The notes: generated by a model from the letters alone, not told the origin. A stretch of DNA of 64,000 nt from Undaria pinnatifida (GCA_012845835.1 JABAKD010000019.1:10326844-10390843); one strand, 5' to 3'. Numbered from the stretch's first letter, positions 1 through 9,760 are shown. Numbers and translations: made by a program.

Positions 1-29
1 TCTGTGTCCCCCACCTTTAATTTCACATG

Positions 30-49
30 TGGCGTCGTCGGCAGGACAG
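30..49 (+). other. Putative tRNA primer-binding site of family H
   Basis: Two bases after the LTR end lies TGGCGTCGTCGGCAGGACAG. Its TGG start is what a primer-binding site needs to pair with the CCA 3' end of a tRNA. The same first 19 bases recur, also two bases from the LTR end, in the unrelated-looking family F at 25859-25877 (minus strand), and with one mismatch at 14795-14814. I cannot say which tRNA is the primer. Confidence 0.65.
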
Positions 50-207
50 AAAAAAAATCGCGTGTTCCTGGCTCCATAGCCAGACGGTTAGAGGTGTGGG
101 AGTGGGGTTTGAGGAGCCGCATCTTCGACTCATGGTCTAGTTCGTAGAACCGGAGTTTCCCCGAATCTCCCATATTTCTGCATATGCGACTCATCAGGGT
201 GGGCTAG

Positions 208-476
208 TGTTAAGATACGGCCTCGAAAGGCCTGTAGGTATCCGAATTTGAGATCATTTGGATGGGTTTCGTATGATAAGGTTGGCGGTTTATATTCGGG
301 GATGTTAGGAATTAGATCGGAGGCACGCGCCTCCGATCTCAGAAGCTATCCCGGACTCTGGTGGAAACGAATAAAGCTACATCTCTACTAAGGAACGAAA
401 GTGAGTACTCTCCGAAGACCTGCTCAATTGGCAGACCTGCAGGGGGCACTCTGTGTCCCCCACCTTTAATTTCACA
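208..476 (+). repeat. LTR of family H (3' LTR of copy 1)
   Basis: The 269-bp repeat starts TGTTAAG and ends TTTCACA, so it has the usual TG...CA boundaries. It contains a perfect inverted repeat at 315-338 (GATCGGAGGC arms), an AATAAA at 370-375, and a GGGGG/CCCCC hairpin at 442-461 near its end. A second LTR of exactly 269 bp lies at 14524-14792 and differs at only about a dozen positions by eye. AATAAA followed by a hairpin suggests the transcript 3' end forms here. Confidence 0.75.
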
Positions 477-477
477 C

Positions 478-668
478 TATACTACCGGTATGCTGTGCAG
501 GATCTATGCTCTGCACAGATCTAAAAATAGAGGAAACACGTGCTAGACCATTCAGATCATCCGATTTCTCACCCCGTCAACACGACCTATAGGCCACATG
601 CAGATCATATACACCAGGGGATCTGTCTGCCCTGGAAGACACAGATCACTCAGAGATCATGAAAAAAG
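478..668 (+). repeat. GATC-rich dispersed repeat, family L, copy 1
   Basis: This stretch is dense in AGATC/GATCT. It aligns in order with 9570-9760, sharing the blocks GTGCTAGA, CAGATCAT, ACGACCTATAGGCC-like and AACACGTGCTAGA-like. No coding potential or termini were recognised. It begins directly after the family-H LTR. Confidence 0.5.
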
Positions 669-689
669 GATTTGACCTGTACGAGGTGT

Positions 690-950
690 GACGCGTGCTA
701 CGATCTATATAGAGGCATCTTGGCACTTGTTTTGGCAAGATTTTTTTTCTTGACCCCAAATCGTCGGAAATAGATCAGTTTTGTTTTTCTTGCACATACA
801 TATGATTTGTTATTATATATCTAGGTCCCCCCCATCGGATTCGCACTTTTAGTCGACTAAAAACCACCGGTACCCGGGTAGGCTTTTTGTGTTATGTGTA
901 GAGTTTTAGCTCCACTCAAGCTCGAGAGAAGGGAGCCTCTGAACCAAAAA
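690..950 (+). mobile_element. MITE family D, left-end fragment
   Basis: It starts with the family-D terminus GACGCGTGCTACGAT and carries the conserved inner block (ACCCCAAATCGTCGGAAA, then CTAGG). No matching right terminus is found before the next copy, so it is a truncated or decayed element. Confidence 0.45.
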
Positions 951-1237
951 AATAGATACACCGTTAAAAAACAGGTACACCGTTTACGTTAGAGCCATCC
1001 CACACGGTACGTAGGGGGTTGCACTTTTTTTTTCGCGCCAGAGGCTTTTTTTTCAACGATCTTGACCGGTTGTAGTAGCTCCCGCCTGTGGACCTATCGT
1101 TTGTTTTAGCAGTACTCTATGATAATTTTACTGAGCATACTTGTGTTTAGGACTCTCTTAATAGGGCATACTAATAACAAGAGTTGTTTTGTCGGGTTGC
1201 GCGAGCGAACGCCTTCGAAGTCACGGAGCGCTTCGGG

Positions 1238-1526
1238 GACGCGTGCCACGACAGAGGTATACCTTTTTTTGGCGAAAATGGTTTCTGAATGACGGGGCTC
1301 CTTAGCACAAAAATACTATCGTCGGAAAATATATAAATAATTGGCCATTTTTTGTGTGATTCTCGTTGTGTACCTAGGCCCCCATGGGAGTTTTCATCAG
1401 AGTAGCGCGGTTTTATTTTTCCTCTAAGAATCACTTTCTTGGAAGAGAGAGGTCTTTTTGATCCCATAGTGAGAAAAAACCAGAAGAAAAAAAGAGTGGT
1501 GCGCCCCCTCTATTGAAGCACGCGTC
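1238..1526 (+). mobile_element. MITE family D, complete copy
   Basis: Termini are GACGCGTGCCACGACAGAGG and its inverse ending GCACGCGTC, 289 bp apart. The interior is shared with the copies at 17899-18226, 38321-38635, 48149-48466 and 51073-51355: AGGTATACC, poly-T, GGCGAAA, TGACGGGGCTCCTTA, TCGTCGG, TAGGCCATTTTT and CCATGGG. It has no coding capacity and is a non-autonomous DNA transposon by structure. Confidence 0.7.
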
Positions 1527-1568
1527 CGGGTGAGATATTCAGCTCCTCGCATCGCGTTAGAGTAGCTT

Positions 1569-1697
1569 AGAAATTTCTTAGAATCTTCTGCAAGAGCCAT
1601 CCCACGGTAGGGGTGCAGCAGATTCTAAGAAACTTCTTAGAATCTTCTGCAAGAGCCATCCCACGGTAGGGGTGAAGCAGATTCTAAGAAATTTCTG
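1569..1697. repeat. Two tandem 59-bp hairpin units
   Basis: Two nearly identical 59-bp units each contain CTTAGAATCTTCTGC and its inverse (GCAGATTCTAAG) around a core GAGCCATCCCACGGTAGGGG. Each unit, and the pair as a whole, can fold back. The same core (GAGCCATCCCACACGGTA) occurs once at about 990-1015. Confidence 0.6.
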
Positions 1698-1778
1698 AGC
1701 TCCTCACACATAAGGAAACTCAATATCTCACCCGCGCTACTACACGACTTCGAAGGCATTCATTCGCACAACTCGACC

Positions 1779-2336
1779 AAAGCTTCTATGCCTTAGTCCT
1801 ACAAAACAATACGTACTCGTGAAATTGCTTCACCAACCGGTGGTTCCTCACATAACATGAGGAGCTCAATTGGCCAGGGACTTTTTGGCGCAAAAAATTA
1901 CCACCATCATACAGCGTGGGCTCAGAAACTTGTGTGCTGCGCCTCTGGCGGGTGGGACAACTCCGCGTAGCATGTGTCGTGCTACACCTTGGAGCGGGTG
2001 GATTGGAGAAACCACGGCTGCTGACGTGTGGATGAGCAGCGCGACGGGTGACAATATAGCCAAATGGGTCCTTACCGGAGTGCTGATGGCATGCCTGCCT
2101 GATCGTAACGTCTATTGTAATATGTGCACAGAATGTCAGGTAAAGACAGCAGTATGTATGTGTAGTAGAGTAGTGAAAACAGTTTCTTAATTCAATTCGA
2201 GGCGGCCACGCCTACAATAATACGGTGGGCGATGACGGATAACCAAGCGATAACCAAGCGTTTTCTGGTCGTCGCAGGTGCCAAAAATACTAAAAACCCC
2301 AAGATACGTACGCGTACTCTCACGCACATCCGTATA
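1779..2336. other. No recognisable feature
   Basis: There is a 106-codon plus-strand ORF at 1870-2190 without a convincing ATG context or recognised motif. It overlaps an equally open minus frame, so I do not call it a gene. No repeat family was recognised. Confidence 0.3.
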
Positions 2337-2611
2337 CACAACGGCGGCAGCTTGGGCTGCTGGATGGAGTAGTGACGGGGACCGCCCGGCCGGTAGGGAC
2401 ATTTTGGCGCTGTCGCTAACCGCTGAAACTGAAGGATACGACAGCTAAGTTTTGACAGCGAGAGCGCTAGAAGATTTGCGAACATGATTTTAAATTGAAA
2501 CATACCACTCTGCTTATTATAGTCTTATTAAGATCTTGTATGAAAATAAGTGGAAGTGTTGTGGTGATCTTTAATAATGACACAATAATTTTCCCCATCC
2601 GCCGGAGGATG
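2337..2611 (+). mobile_element. Retroposon family B, copy (3' part)
   Basis: Read in the sense that carries the A-tail in other copies, it runs from the GCGGCAGC block through GGGGACCGCC..GGTAGGGACA to the 3' signature CCCCATCCGCCGGAGGAT. It matches 49770-49984 and the complement of 24427-24907. The A-tail is absent because the family-F element starts two bases after the 3' signature. Confidence 0.6.
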
Positions 2612-2613
2612 AT

Positions 2614-3000
2614 TGTTATTATGGTATTAGAGGGGTATTAGCCCGTTTGACCACTTGCAAAAGGTTAACCAATAGCTTACCCAAGCTAAGCCTTATTATT
2701 ATCACACTCTTCCCCCCTGAAACGGCGGGATAGCAGGTCGGCCGGACATACGGGCGGACCTGTCAGTATCCAAGCCGTTTCATTTCCTGGGGATGCCGGG
2801 GAGAAGAGTATTTTTCAAGTTCGACATGGGGAAAGTCTGAAAAAGTTTACTATATATGGTGGATGTGGGGCTCGAACCGACGACCCAAAAACCCATTTTT
2901 CTGCCGACGACGCCATTTGTTGAGGAATTAGTGGGGTATTAGTCCGTTTGCCCACTTGCAAAAGGTTAACCAATAGCTTACCCAAACTAAGCCTTATAAC
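2614..3000 (-). mobile_element. Miniature LTR retroelement, family F, copy 1
   Basis: Direct repeats at 2614-2706 and 2918-3000 flank about 210 bp. Read on the minus strand, the order is LTR, two spacer bases, TGGCGTCGTCGGCAG (primer-site-like, 2901-2915), a tRNA-like B box GGTTCGAGCC (2869-2878), a purine run GGGGGGAAGAG (2707-2717), then the second LTR. That is the layout of a TRIM. Copy 2 at 25592-25967 has the same layout. No clear target-site duplication was seen. Confidence 0.7.
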
Positions 3001-4296
3001 GTGAGGCAAAGAAAAAAAAACGAAAGAAACGAAGGAAACAAAGGATATCACACCCCGGTCCCGAGGTGTTTTTTTTTTCTTCTTCTTCTTGTTTTTTTTG
3101 TCGATAACTTGGGAGGTAGGTCTAAACGCCAAGCCATTCATGGAGATCTATCTTCAATGTATGTTAAAAATATTATATTTCGGCGAGAGATCGAGTGCCA
3201 ACTTTTGCGTCAGGGCGTCTGGTCTACTATTCAAAAGATATCGACGAGATGTTTATGGCCACCATTTTTTTGTTTATATTAATTTTGCTCTCCGGACCCC
3301 CCCTGAATATATCCATGCATTATGAAAACCATGCCCCATCACCAGGAACCTGTGTGATCTCGCGTGCTATACGCGGTAGGTTGCCGTACCGTCGTTGCCC
3401 ATAGTAATAGACCATATTACCACGGCGTCCACACCTGCCCCCTGGCGCAACAAAACGAACGGTGAAAAAACACACAATAAATAAAACAAAATGACAATCT
3501 AGACAAAAAAACAGGGAATGGTACAAATGATACGCTGGTAGCATTATTAGTGATGTCCTTCGAAACTTCAAAGTCTTTTTCCTGGTCGACTTACAGCGTT
3601 CCAGGTACTCTAATGCCACAGATAGATAGTATATATCTAGCTACTACCTGGCATAAGTCGCGTACTAGATATATATATATATAAGCCGGGTACCAGGTAT
3701 AATATTAGAAGAGCGCTCCAGCGTTCCATCCACAAAAAAAGACGGTGGGATTACAGGTGGGCCAGGTACTACTACTGCTGTATAACAAAGAGACGTTATT
3801 ATGTATGTGGGTATCGAACGACACGTTACTATACGAAAAGACGGTACGTCAACTACCAAAAAAAGAGACGGTAAAAAAGGATAGCCTCTACTTACTCGCT
3901 TATTTTTACTATGGTACAATAGCAAGCAATACGGCCAGATGAGTCTCGGAATCCGATCGCGGTAAGTAAAAATGGAGGAAGGGGAAGTAAGTCCCGGCCT
4001 GAGCTCCATAAAAAAACGCCAAAAGTAACAACAGTGAGTCATCAGCGCGAGCGCGCGGTGTACGTATCACACTGCTGATGATAAATAGTCTACACTTGTT
4101 CTGGGTCAATATATTTTATAGTACAGTAGTATATGAATACCCGGCGGCACGAAAGTAGCAACACAAAGTAGAACCGCGAGGCGTCAAGGCGTATAAATAT
4201 GGAAGGAAAAAACAGTAGCAAGCAGCAAAAACAAAAACGAACAAACACTAGCGCAGCAGCAGCAAAGTACAGCAAAGAAAAGAAGAGAAAAGTAAA
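3001..4296. other. Unannotated stretch
   Basis: This holds poly-T/TTC runs (3060-3100), an (AT)n tract near 3669-3682 and scattered GGTACCAGGTA motifs. ORFs are short, on both strands, and recognised by nothing. I see no gene. Confidence 0.3.
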
Positions 4297-4880
4297 CTAA
4301 ACTAAACTAAAGCAAGGCAAAGCAAGGCAAAACAAAGCAAAGCAAAGCGAAAGCAAAGCAAATAGATGCAAAGCATCAAAGCAAAGCACACAGCGAAAAT
4401 CAAAGCAAACCAAAAGCAAACCAACAAAGCAAAGGCAAAGCAAGAAAGAGCAAAGCAAACCAACAAAGCAAAGGCAAAGCAAGAAAGAGCAAGGTAAAGC
4501 CAAACAAAAGCAAAGCAAAGCAAAAAAAGCAAACCAAAAGCAAGCAAAAAAAGCAAAGCAGAGCAGCGCAAAGCAAAGCAAAGCGCAAAGCAAAGCAAAG
4601 CAAAGCAAAGCAAAGCAAAGCAAAGCAAAGCGCAAAGCAAAGCGCAACGCAAAACAAAGCGCAAAGCAAAGCGCAACGCAAAGCAAAGCGCAACGCAAAG
4701 CAAAGCGCAAAGCGAAGCAAAGCAAAGCAAAGCAAAGCGCAAAGCAAAGCAAAGCGCAAAGCAAAGCAAAGCGCAAAGCAAAGCAAAGCAAAGCAAAGCA
4801 AAGCAAAGCAAAGCAAAGCAAAGCAAAGCAAAGCTAAGCAAAGCAAAGCAAAGCAAAGCAAAGCAAAAAGACGCAAACAA
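4297..4880. repeat. AAAGC pentanucleotide satellite (~580 bp)
   Basis: Near-continuous AGCAA/AAAGC 5-bp repeats, with AGCGC variants and an AGGCAAAGCAAGAAAGAGC sub-repeat at 4430-4500. Because 5 is not a multiple of 3 and the unit makes no stop on the minus strand, all three minus frames stay open and give FALLC-type pseudo-proteins of 174-208 residues. These are not genes. Confidence 0.95.
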
Positions 4881-4974
4881 AACGCAGAAGAAGAAGCAAG
4901 CACAAATAAAAAGACCCCCCGCCGTTCATTCTCGTCCACACGACCAAAAACAACAAACAAACGACACAAAAAAG

Positions 4975-5052
4975 AGTATCGCACACAGATTGCAAAGATG
5001 AGTTTCGACGAAATCTTCGATCTCACAGCTGGAGGAGTGTATTTTCATTTAA
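4975..5052 (+). mobile_element. Retroposon family A, 3'-end fragment
   Basis: It contains the family-A 3' block: TTGCAAAGATGAGTTTCGAC, ATCTTCGATCTCACAGCTGG, GTGTATTTTCATTT. Only the last 78 bases are present, as expected from 5' truncation. It directly follows the AAAGC satellite. Confidence 0.65.
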
Positions 5053-5554
5053 AAAAAAAAAAAAATGGAGTCGTACGTAAGCCCTTCGAATTTCGGCTGC
5101 TAGCTGCTGCTGCTGCTGCTTGACTGAGCTTAAATTTAAATTTTACCGATATCAATGATGCAAAGTACATACTCGTAGTCTATACCATTAAATACTTACG
5201 TTCCGGACCTTTTATCCCGCGCCATTCAAAGTAGTAAGTTGAGTATTATCACTACGAAGTTAGTTATAGAAATCACGGTATGAAATGATAAGTATTTTAG
5301 TGAGGATATTAAGCGATTGTTGACGTTTCAACAGTGCACCGTTTTTGTCAAGACGAGAACCGAGTTTTTTTATGTTATTTTAATGGTGCACCGTTTGTTT
5401 GTCGAGACGAAGCGAGTTTGTCGTAGTAACAATTTTAGAACATTTCTGCCATTCATTAGACTACACAATTAATTGCTTGTTTGTGCTGCTGCTCGTACGG
5501 GAAAATGGGGGTGGTGGCAGGAGAGGACGCCACAATGTACCATATAGAATCATG
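5053..5554. other. Unannotated AT-rich stretch with a short local duplication
   Basis: A GTGCACCGTTT..TCRAGACGA block is repeated at about 5334-5360 and 5392-5410. There is a short GCT run at 5105-5120. No gene was recognised. Confidence 0.3.
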
Positions 5555-5620
5555 CTTAGCGGGGGGGGGAGGAGGGGGGGGGGGAGAGGAGGGGGGAGGG
5601 GAGGGGGGGAGAGGGTATAT
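5555..5620. repeat. G-rich purine tract
   Basis: A run of G tracts separated by single A bases (GGGGAGGGG type) with clear G-quadruplex potential on the plus strand. Confidence 0.8.
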
Positions 5621-5699
5621 ATTAAGAGCGCAGATTATTCAGAGTCGTAAAGGACAGTAGTACTACTACTACTATACGTACTACTATACTACTACTACT

Positions 5700-6240
5700 A
5701 CATCCTTCGATTCTGAAAAAAAAGAGCGGTGTGATATTTTATTGTGCGGCACACATACATTTGTTTCCGTTCTCCGTTTCACTCAGCGGCGTAGACGCGC
5801 TGCATGTACTTGTGTGGGTTTGCCCGCCAAACGCGTCTGTTTGTCTGTCTGTTCGTCTGCCTTGTCTGTTTTCTTGTGTCTGCACCTTTCTTTCGCTGTC
5901 AGGCTGCATGCACACCTCCCCACCTCTCCATTCTAACCGCTGTTTTTGTTCATATAACACCAGGCACAGTGTACGTATGTATGTATACTGTTAATACTAC
6001 CACTAGTGACTGCAGTTTGTAATGTAACATTGCACATATGCCCCTCTGACTTTTTCGAGTTACATCTATCTGGTACATTTTTTCTCTGAAGTTCCACTTT
6101 AGAGCTGCAGCCACTTTCTAGGAGGGAAATGTTTCGAGTTACAACAACTACAACATTGTACACAGTGGAAGTACTCTCATTGCGGCGTTTGATGCACATA
6201 TATATACGAACATAATTACTGAAGTTTGTGAGTTGACTGA
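5700..6240. other. Unannotated stretch
   Basis: Several ORFs of 64-119 codons overlap on both strands in a region rich in TGT/CTG words. None shows a recognisable domain. I do not call a gene. Confidence 0.25.
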
Positions 6241-6475
6241 TTCTACGATAGCCCCCCCCAAAACCAGCGGTTTTCTTTAACGAACGTTTCATGGCTGCTC
6301 GACACGAGGAAGGATGCTATGAAAAGAGTATCTGCATATATTATTTTGTTTGCGGAGGACTATCGAACGATGACGTCCGGGTGGTAAGGGGGACCGTATT
6401 TCAGGAGATACGGCCAGGAGCTGGTTTCAAAACCAGCGATTTCGTTAAAGAAAAGTTGGGGGGGCTACCGTAGAA
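6241..6475. mobile_element. MITE family N, copy 1
   Basis: The element starts TTCTACGATAGCCCCCCC and ends in the inverse (GGGGGGGCTACCGTAGAA). The inverted repeat extends inward through TTTTCTTTAACGAA and CCAGC blocks, 235 bp in all. Copies with the same ends are at 14899-15170 and 16810-17514. It is non-coding. Confidence 0.75.
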
Positions 6476-6584
6476 CCACACAGTTGCACATTGTTTTATT
6501 TTGGTAAGTCGTGTGGCATCCGACACCCAATTAATGCGCAGTGCATTCTACCGCCAACTGGTGGTAGAATAATGTTAATGGCAG

Positions 6585-6611
6585 CAGCAGTAGTAGTAGC
6601 AGTAGTAGCAA

Positions 6612-6671
<60 letters not shown>

Positions 6672-6672
6672 C
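6585..6672. repeat. (AGT)n microsatellite
   Basis: About 29 AGT triplets with two AGC/AAT interruptions at the left. It forms the left inner arm of the foldback element. Confidence 0.9.
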
Positions 6673-6856
6673 GTAGACTTGCTACAGCCTTTTTTCGTCA
6701 AGCACTGAACGTTATGACGTTCCCTCAACATCATACCGGTATAACCTCGCCCGAACCTTATCACCCTATTAGCCTATTACTATAGAGCTGGTCATATAAA
6801 TAAATGTCTGCATAGGCCCCACGCATGCACAGACATACTATTCAGAGTAGAGAGAA

Positions 6857-6858
<2 letters not shown>

Positions 6859-6895
<37 letters not shown>

Positions 6896-6936
6896 CACTA
6901 CTACTACTACTACTACTACCACTACTGCTGCTGCTG

Positions 6937-6971
<35 letters not shown>

Positions 6972-7113
6972 GCTGCTACTGCTACTGCTACTGCTACTAC
7001 TACTACTACTACTACTACTACTGCTACTACTACTACTACTACTACTACTACTGCTACTACTGCTACTACTGCTACAACTACTACTGCTACTGCTACTACT
7101 ACTATAGTCTAAT
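6859..7113. repeat. (ACT)n microsatellite, interrupted
   Basis: About 85 triplets, mostly ACT, with patches of GCT, ACC and ACA. It is the right inner arm of the foldback element. The 95-residue poly-Thr/Ala ORF through it is a read-through of the repeat. Confidence 0.9.
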
Positions 7114-7563
7114 ACTACTACTATGCAAGTGTGTTGTCGGTGTTAGTAGTAGTATCAATAGTTCAATAATAGTCCGCGGTAGAACCCGCTGCGCATTAAT
7201 AATGGGGGTGCCGGATATATATGGCAAACGACTTACCAAAAATGTATAATAACACGACGCATCCGATGCCGTACCAGGGTAACTACAGTACAACAATTCG
7301 GTAACTTTCAGTTTACAACTGCATGAAAAATGATTCTACACTCTACTTGGAAGCAGGTTTTTTCCCTAAGACCAAGGTGGGTGCATGCACATGCAACACT
7401 AAACAATGGAACTCCAGGGCAAAAACACTGGTCAGCATAATAAAATTGTCAGCATAATAAAATTGTCAGTGGACATCTGCTAACTAAGTTTGGAACGTGA
7501 AACTGTACATACATAATACTCCGGAGTATATATATAGAGGGTACGAAACTACTTCGTTGTAAC

Positions 7564-7833
7564 CCAGGGCTTTTCGCGCAGAAGATCGCTTCTCGCGGGC
7601 CGGAACGCGTCAGGATGACCCGGGCCGACCCGTAAATTTGAAAACCTCGTCCTGACCCGATCCGACCCGACTCAACCCGGGTGAGCTTTCCAACACCTTC
7701 TGACCCGGCCCGATTCGATCCGCGGGGTTTTGACGTACCTACTTTTAATAGTAACACGACCCGCGGGCCGGGACATGACCCGCGGGCCGGAACATGACCC
7801 GCGGGCCGGAACATGACCCGCGAAAAGCCTTGA
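7564..7833. mobile_element. hAT-like MITE, family K, copy 1
   Basis: The left end CCAGGGCTTTTCGCG is inverted at the right as CGCGAAAAGCCTTG. A direct repeat TTGTAAC flanks both sides (7557-7563 and 7834-7840), matching an ~8-bp hAT-type target duplication with one mismatch at the first base. The interior is rich in GACCCG/GGGCCG words. Relatives are at 47091-47457 and 52515-52730. It is non-coding. Confidence 0.65.
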
Positions 7834-7886
7834 TTGTAACATATCAACACTGAATGTGTTATACTATTTTTTAGTGAGTTGGCTGC

Positions 7887-8270
7887 GGGGGGGGGGGGGG
7901 GGGGGGGAACTTTGTCGCAACGCAACAACAATAAAGAAGCTTGCTGTCTCTTCCAATGGGCGCGAGAGAGGGGGGGGGGGGGGGGGTACTCATCATTTCA
8001 CGCATAGTGCAGTCTTAAGACCGTAGTAGTAGACCCCTCGCATCTCTACAGTGTCAGGATGGGGAGCACGTCGGGTTTTCACCGACCAGGCGGACGTTGC
8101 TGGCACCAAGCGCGAAAAACACCGTGTGAGGTGTTCGGCGCGAGTCGCACGAAAAGGGGTGAGTTGCACCCTCTACTCAAGTGGAAGAACCACTTGTACG
8201 GCGGACGTCGGCACCTTTTGACACGTACGTGTGTACTTTCGTGCACACGGATGGCAGCTGTCGAATTATG
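7887..8270 (+). repeat. G-tract unit plus family-E repeat, copy 1
   Basis: A 21-G run is followed by the GACTTTGTCG-CAACAACAA-TTTCAATGGG type unit, a second G run, then the family-E body: TACTCATC, GACCCCTCGCATC, GAGCACGTCGGGTTTTCACC, CACCAAGCGCGAA and GAGGTGTTCGGCG. Family E recurs at 8573-8685, 16050-16248, 33154-33352 and 37639-37835, always next to G runs. No coding function was recognised. Confidence 0.6.
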
Positions 8271-8572
8271 AGTTGATTATTTCTCCGGGTGTGGGCGCTT
8301 GAGTTCGGAAGCGCGGGGAGGCGGGGAACTTTACAACGTATAACATAACAACACAAGGGGGAGTGCCTGAGGTCTGTCTTCCGATCAACCTTCAGTCGAA
8401 GCAGGGCGCGAGATACACTTTTTTTTTTTCTACATTTCCAACCATTTTACTCCAGCGATGTCACCAAGGGACACCTCGACCGATATGTCGTATGACATGG
8501 ATTAGGGTTAGATAGCATGGTTGAAAAATGCCAACAATATCAGACACCCGCGGGGGGGCGCGGGGGGGGGGG

Positions 8573-8685
8573 TACTCAGTTTGTGCATGGCTGTAGTCGT
8601 ATGACCATAGACCCTCGCATCCCTAATATGCCGGGACGGAGCACGTCGGGTTTCCACCCATCAACCACCAGGCAGGGCGCGGGAC
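8573..8685 (+). repeat. Family-E repeat, copy 2 (partial)
   Basis: It contains GTGCATGGCTGTAGTCGTATG, CATAGACCCTCGCATCCCT and GGGACGGAGCACGTCGGGTT, the first half of family E, again directly after a G run. Confidence 0.6.
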
Positions 8686-9289
8686 GGGACGGGACCGGGA
8701 CGGGACGGGGGGGCTTTGTCGGAACACAACACAATCAATCGCTGCTTGCTGCGTCTTTCATATGGAGGGGGGGGGCGGTTGCTTTGTCGTTACGTGATAT
8801 CTCAAGATCGAACGTATTTTGGCTGTGTCCAACTAGAGGGAGGGGGGAGACTTTTATCGTGGCACTACAACCAAGTATAAAATTCGCGGTGTCTTTTGAT
8901 GAGTGGGGGTTGCAGGCTTTATCGTATCATATAGCACAATATATAGCATCATAACAACAACGATGAAGAAAGTTGGTGTGCTATTCAGTGTGCGGAGGCG
9001 GCGGGGACATCTTGTCAAAGCAAAAACAAACAATAAAAATGTCCTGCTTCGTCTTCCCACGGGCGGGGGGGGCGGGGGGGGCGGGGGCCTTGTCATGTGG
9101 CACAACAATGAACCATGCGCGCTTTTTGCATGTATGTCTGCTGTATCTTTCAATTGACGGCGGGAGGGGGGAAGACTTTGTCGGAAGTGGCACCGTACAC
9201 AACAATTTCATGTTGTTGGTGTGTCTTCCAAGTGTGGGGAGGGGGGGACTTTGGCAACAAAACAACCGCACGTGGGACAGATCACGATC

Positions 9290-9480
9290 TAGATCATCTA
9301 GATCTTACATAGAAGAGATTACGACCTAGACCATCTAGTTCACACATGGGACGATCTAGATAATCTAGTTCACACATGGGACGATCTGGATAATCTAGTT
9401 CACACATGGGACGATCTAGATAATCTAGTTCACACATGGGACAGAACACGACCTCTAGATCATCTTAATCACACATGGAG
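9290..9480 (+). repeat. 30-bp tandem repeat, GATC-rich
   Basis: CACACATGGGACGATCTAGA recurs exactly every 30 bp at 9341, 9371, 9401 and 9431, with degenerate copies outward to about 9560. Each unit carries one or two GATC sites. Confidence 0.8.
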
Positions 9481-9569
9481 ACGTCTCACGATCTACTGTT
9501 GTAGATCACCTATTTCACATAAGGGACAGATCACGATCTGGATCATCTCGATAATCTAGATCCTATATC

Positions 9570-9760
9570 TGGTATCTGTTATTACAACTATTATGGCATG
9601 TTGGGCAGGATCTGTGTAGTACAGATCCAACCCAAGAAACATGTGCTAGATCATAGATCATACGGGCCTCCCATACGACAACATGATCTGCAGGCCATAC
9701 AGATCATACAAAGACCAGGAAGAACATGTCTGTCCTACATGACAGATCCTCAATAGTAGG
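9570..9760 (+). repeat. GATC-rich dispersed repeat, family L, copy 2
   Basis: It aligns with 478-668: ATGYTGKGCAGGATCT, CAGATC, GTGCTAGATC, CATACGACAACATGATCTGC and CAGATCAT in the same order. It lies directly after the 30-bp GATC-rich array. Confidence 0.5.

Larger units (their letters stand above)
1..476 (+). mobile_element. Miniature LTR retroelement, family H, copy 1 (5' LTR cut by window start)
   Basis: Bases 1-27 repeat exactly the last 27 bases of the LTR at 208-476, so they are the tail of a 5' LTR that begins outside the window. The interior (28-207) is only about 180 bp. It has a primer-binding-site-like stretch just after the 5' LTR and a G-rich candidate polypurine tract (195-207) just before the 3' LTR. 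No protein is encoded, so this fits a TRIM (terminal-repeat retrotransposon in miniature), moved by enzymes made elsewhere. The interior at 64-125 also has weak tRNA-like boxes. The target-site duplication cannot be tested because the left end is missing. Confidence 0.75.
1190..1778. mobile_element. Inverted-repeat element interrupted by a family-D MITE
   Basis: The left arm at about 1190-1222 and the right arm at about 1745-1778 are imperfect inverted copies sharing CGCCTTCGAAGTC-like and GGTTGYGCGA-like blocks. Between them lie the MITE at 1238-1526 and the hairpin pair at 1569-1697. I see a foldback or MITE-type element that received later insertions. Superfamily unknown. Confidence 0.45.
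6498..7243. mobile_element. Foldback element with complementary triplet arrays
   Basis: Arms at 6498-6555 and 7172-7243 are long inverted repeats: TTGGTAAGTCG, ATCCGACACCC, TTAATGCGCAG and TTCTACCGC inverted on the right. Inside them lie (AGT)n at 6585-6672 and (ACT)n with GCT/ACC interruptions at 6859-7113, which are complementary on one strand. One transcript or single strand could form a very long hairpin. No transposase is present. Confidence 0.7.

Noticed and set aside
4297..5026. Three overlapping minus ORFs of 174-208 codons
   Set aside because: They are the AAAGC satellite read in three frames (FALLC repeats); a 5-bp unit without stops opens all frames.
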